Source of the DNA: Chloroflexia bacterium
GTDB taxonomy: Bacteria; Chloroflexota; Chloroflexia; Thermomicrobiales; JALYUS01
Direction of reading: 5' to 3'
Assembly (NCBI GenBank): GCA_025924435.1
Contig: JAICIL010000031.1
Coordinates: 1-22,353, forward strand
Length of the DNA stretch: 22,353 nt
Of this stretch, positions 21,557 to 22,353 are shown in pieces (within the stretch, counting starts at the first letter, position 1; the number at the start of each line of letters is the position of its first letter). The notes below the pieces were generated by a model that saw nothing but the letters and a program-made list of their open reading frames with translations, was not told the DNA's origin and ran no database searches. Position numbers and translations under genes: made by a program.

Positions 21557-22353
21557 TTACTTCTTCTGCCAGTAGGCGATATTCCACGTCGCCGTGTCCC
21601 ACGCGGTGTAGTTCGTGTTGATCAGTTCCTTCGCGTGGCCGTTGTTGGAGTAGCGGTCCACGATCGGGATTTGGAAGTAGTTGGTGACGATGACGTCGTT
21701 CATCTGCTTCTCGATTGTCGCCCGCTTCTCCGGGTTCAGTTCGGTCAGGAGTTGGGCGGCCAGTTGATCGTACTGATCGCTCTTCCAGCGGCCGGGCGAG
21801 CCGTTCTTCCAGCCGTTGGCCTTCTGCGGGATGAACTTGCTCTTGTAGTTATCGAGGAAGGATCCCGCGTCCGGATCGGCGGGGCCGGTCGTGTACATGA
21901 TGATGTCTTTGCCGTCCGCCCGCTGCGCCGCATCCGGGTTGTCGGGCTGGCCGAAGAAGACACCGGCGTCCGCGTTCTTGATGTCCATCGAGATACCGGC
22001 CTGCTGGAAGGAGACCTTCATGATCTGCTCTTCCTTCTCGCGCACCGGGTTGACGCTGGTCTCGAAGACGACCTTCAACTGCACGCCGTTCTTGGCGCGG
22101 ATGCCGTCCCCGCCTTTCTTCCAGCCGGCGTCCTCGAGGATCTGGTTCGCCTTCGCCACGTCATAGCCGCATTTGAGCGTCGTGGACTGGAGGGCGGCAG
22201 GGATACCAAGCAGGACGTTGCACGTCGGCTTCCCGGCGGCATAGAGGCTCTTGGTGATGTTGTCCCGGTCCACGAGCCACGAGATCGCCTCGCGCACCTT
22301 CGGATCGGTCAGGAAGGGATGCGGCGCCTTGAGCGAGGATTTCTCCCCGTCCA
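21557..22353 (-). CDS. ABC transporter substrate-binding protein, family 5 (5' part outside window)
   Basis: The C-terminal 264 residues of a periplasmic peptide/nickel/oligosaccharide-type solute-binding protein (SBP_bac_5). Landmarks: HPFLTDPKVREAISWLVDRDNI at the window edge, LYAAGKPTCNVLLGIPAAL, YDVAKANQILEDAGWKKGGDGIRAKNGVQLKV, and the end region VIVTNYFQIPIVDRYSNNGHAKELINTNY. The start and signal peptide lie beyond the right edge; no stop is seen upstream. It would deliver oligopeptides or other ligands to Dpp/Opp-type permeases that would be encoded outside. The TAA stop is followed by a small hairpin and a repeat-rich spacer, so this is the last gene of its transcript. Confidence 0.9.
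   Translation of the reverse strand, partial: DGEKSSLKAPHPFLTDPKVREAISWLVDRDNITKSLYAAGKPTCNVLLGIPAALQSTTLKCGYDVAKANQILEDAGWKKGGDGIRAKNGVQLKVVFETSVNPVREKEEQIMKVSFQQAGISMDIKNADAGVFFGQPDNPDAAQRADGKDIIMYTTGPADPDAGSFLDNYKSKFIPQKANGWKNGSPGRWKSDQYDQLAAQLLTELNPEKRATIEKQMNDVIVTNYFQIPIVDRYSNNGHAKELINTNYTAWDTATWNIAYWQKK

Overview
The window is GC-rich bacterial DNA of roughly two-thirds G+C, dense in short operons and in GC-rich palindromic intergenic repeats. The gene mix includes a MocR regulator, MmyB-type XRE regulator, DinB-like and MOSC proteins, lone substrate-binding proteins and a DUF433/DUF5615-type toxin-antitoxin pair. Together with the 'cacagaggcacagagg' and 'gtaggggcggtgctcgaaccg' repeat families, this suggests a Chloroflexota genome, perhaps near Thermomicrobia. 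That placement is inference; there is no rRNA or marker gene here, and I see no tRNA, CRISPR array or transposase.

Layout. (1) 1-6209, surface glycan region: a GT2 glycosyltransferase fused to a membrane domain (minus strand, cut by the left edge), an unrelated SF0329-like protein, then a plus-strand run of DegT-type sugar aminotransferase, NAD-dependent sugar epimerase and an LPG-synthase-TM/flippase-like membrane protein. Spacers in this run are built of paired GC palindromes whose purine ends look like the ribosome binding sites of the next gene. (2) 6236-8173, minus strand: a SnoaL-like protein and an XRE/MmyB regulator in one operon with a perfect inverted repeat upstream, and a DinB-like protein. 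(3) 8313-9356: a lone sugar-binding-type lipoprotein. (4) 9629-13042, minus strand: YiiM-type MOSC protein, HAD phosphatase, GNAT acetyltransferase, B3/4 protein and a second MOSC protein; HAD/GNAT and B3-4/MOSC are tightly coupled pairs. (5) 13358-15225, minus strand: PNPOx-like flavoprotein, P-loop kinase and LysE-type exporter in one operon, with a recognisable promoter and inverted repeat. (6) 15574-16062: an AT-richer P-loop kinase with an extended -10 box placed so that its mRNA would be leaderless.

(7) 16280-19665 is the most interesting part. A LysE/RhtB exporter and a MocR (GntR-aminotransferase) regulator would form a classic divergent pair. They are separated by about 1 kb carrying a toxin-antitoxin module, bracketed by direct repeats with 57 identical bases. 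Each repeat contains a -10-like box, Shine-Dalgarno sequence and first codons of mocR. The module looks as if it entered at the mocR start and left the gene intact by duplicating its 5' end; the left copy now reads a 24-codon ORF whose stop overlaps the antitoxin start.

(8) 19675-21556: a long hairpin repeat between convergent genes, then a LEA/apolipoprotein-like stress protein with a possible internal start, then a repeat-rich spacer. (9) 21557-right edge: the C-terminal part of a family 5 (peptide/nickel type) ABC substrate-binding protein.
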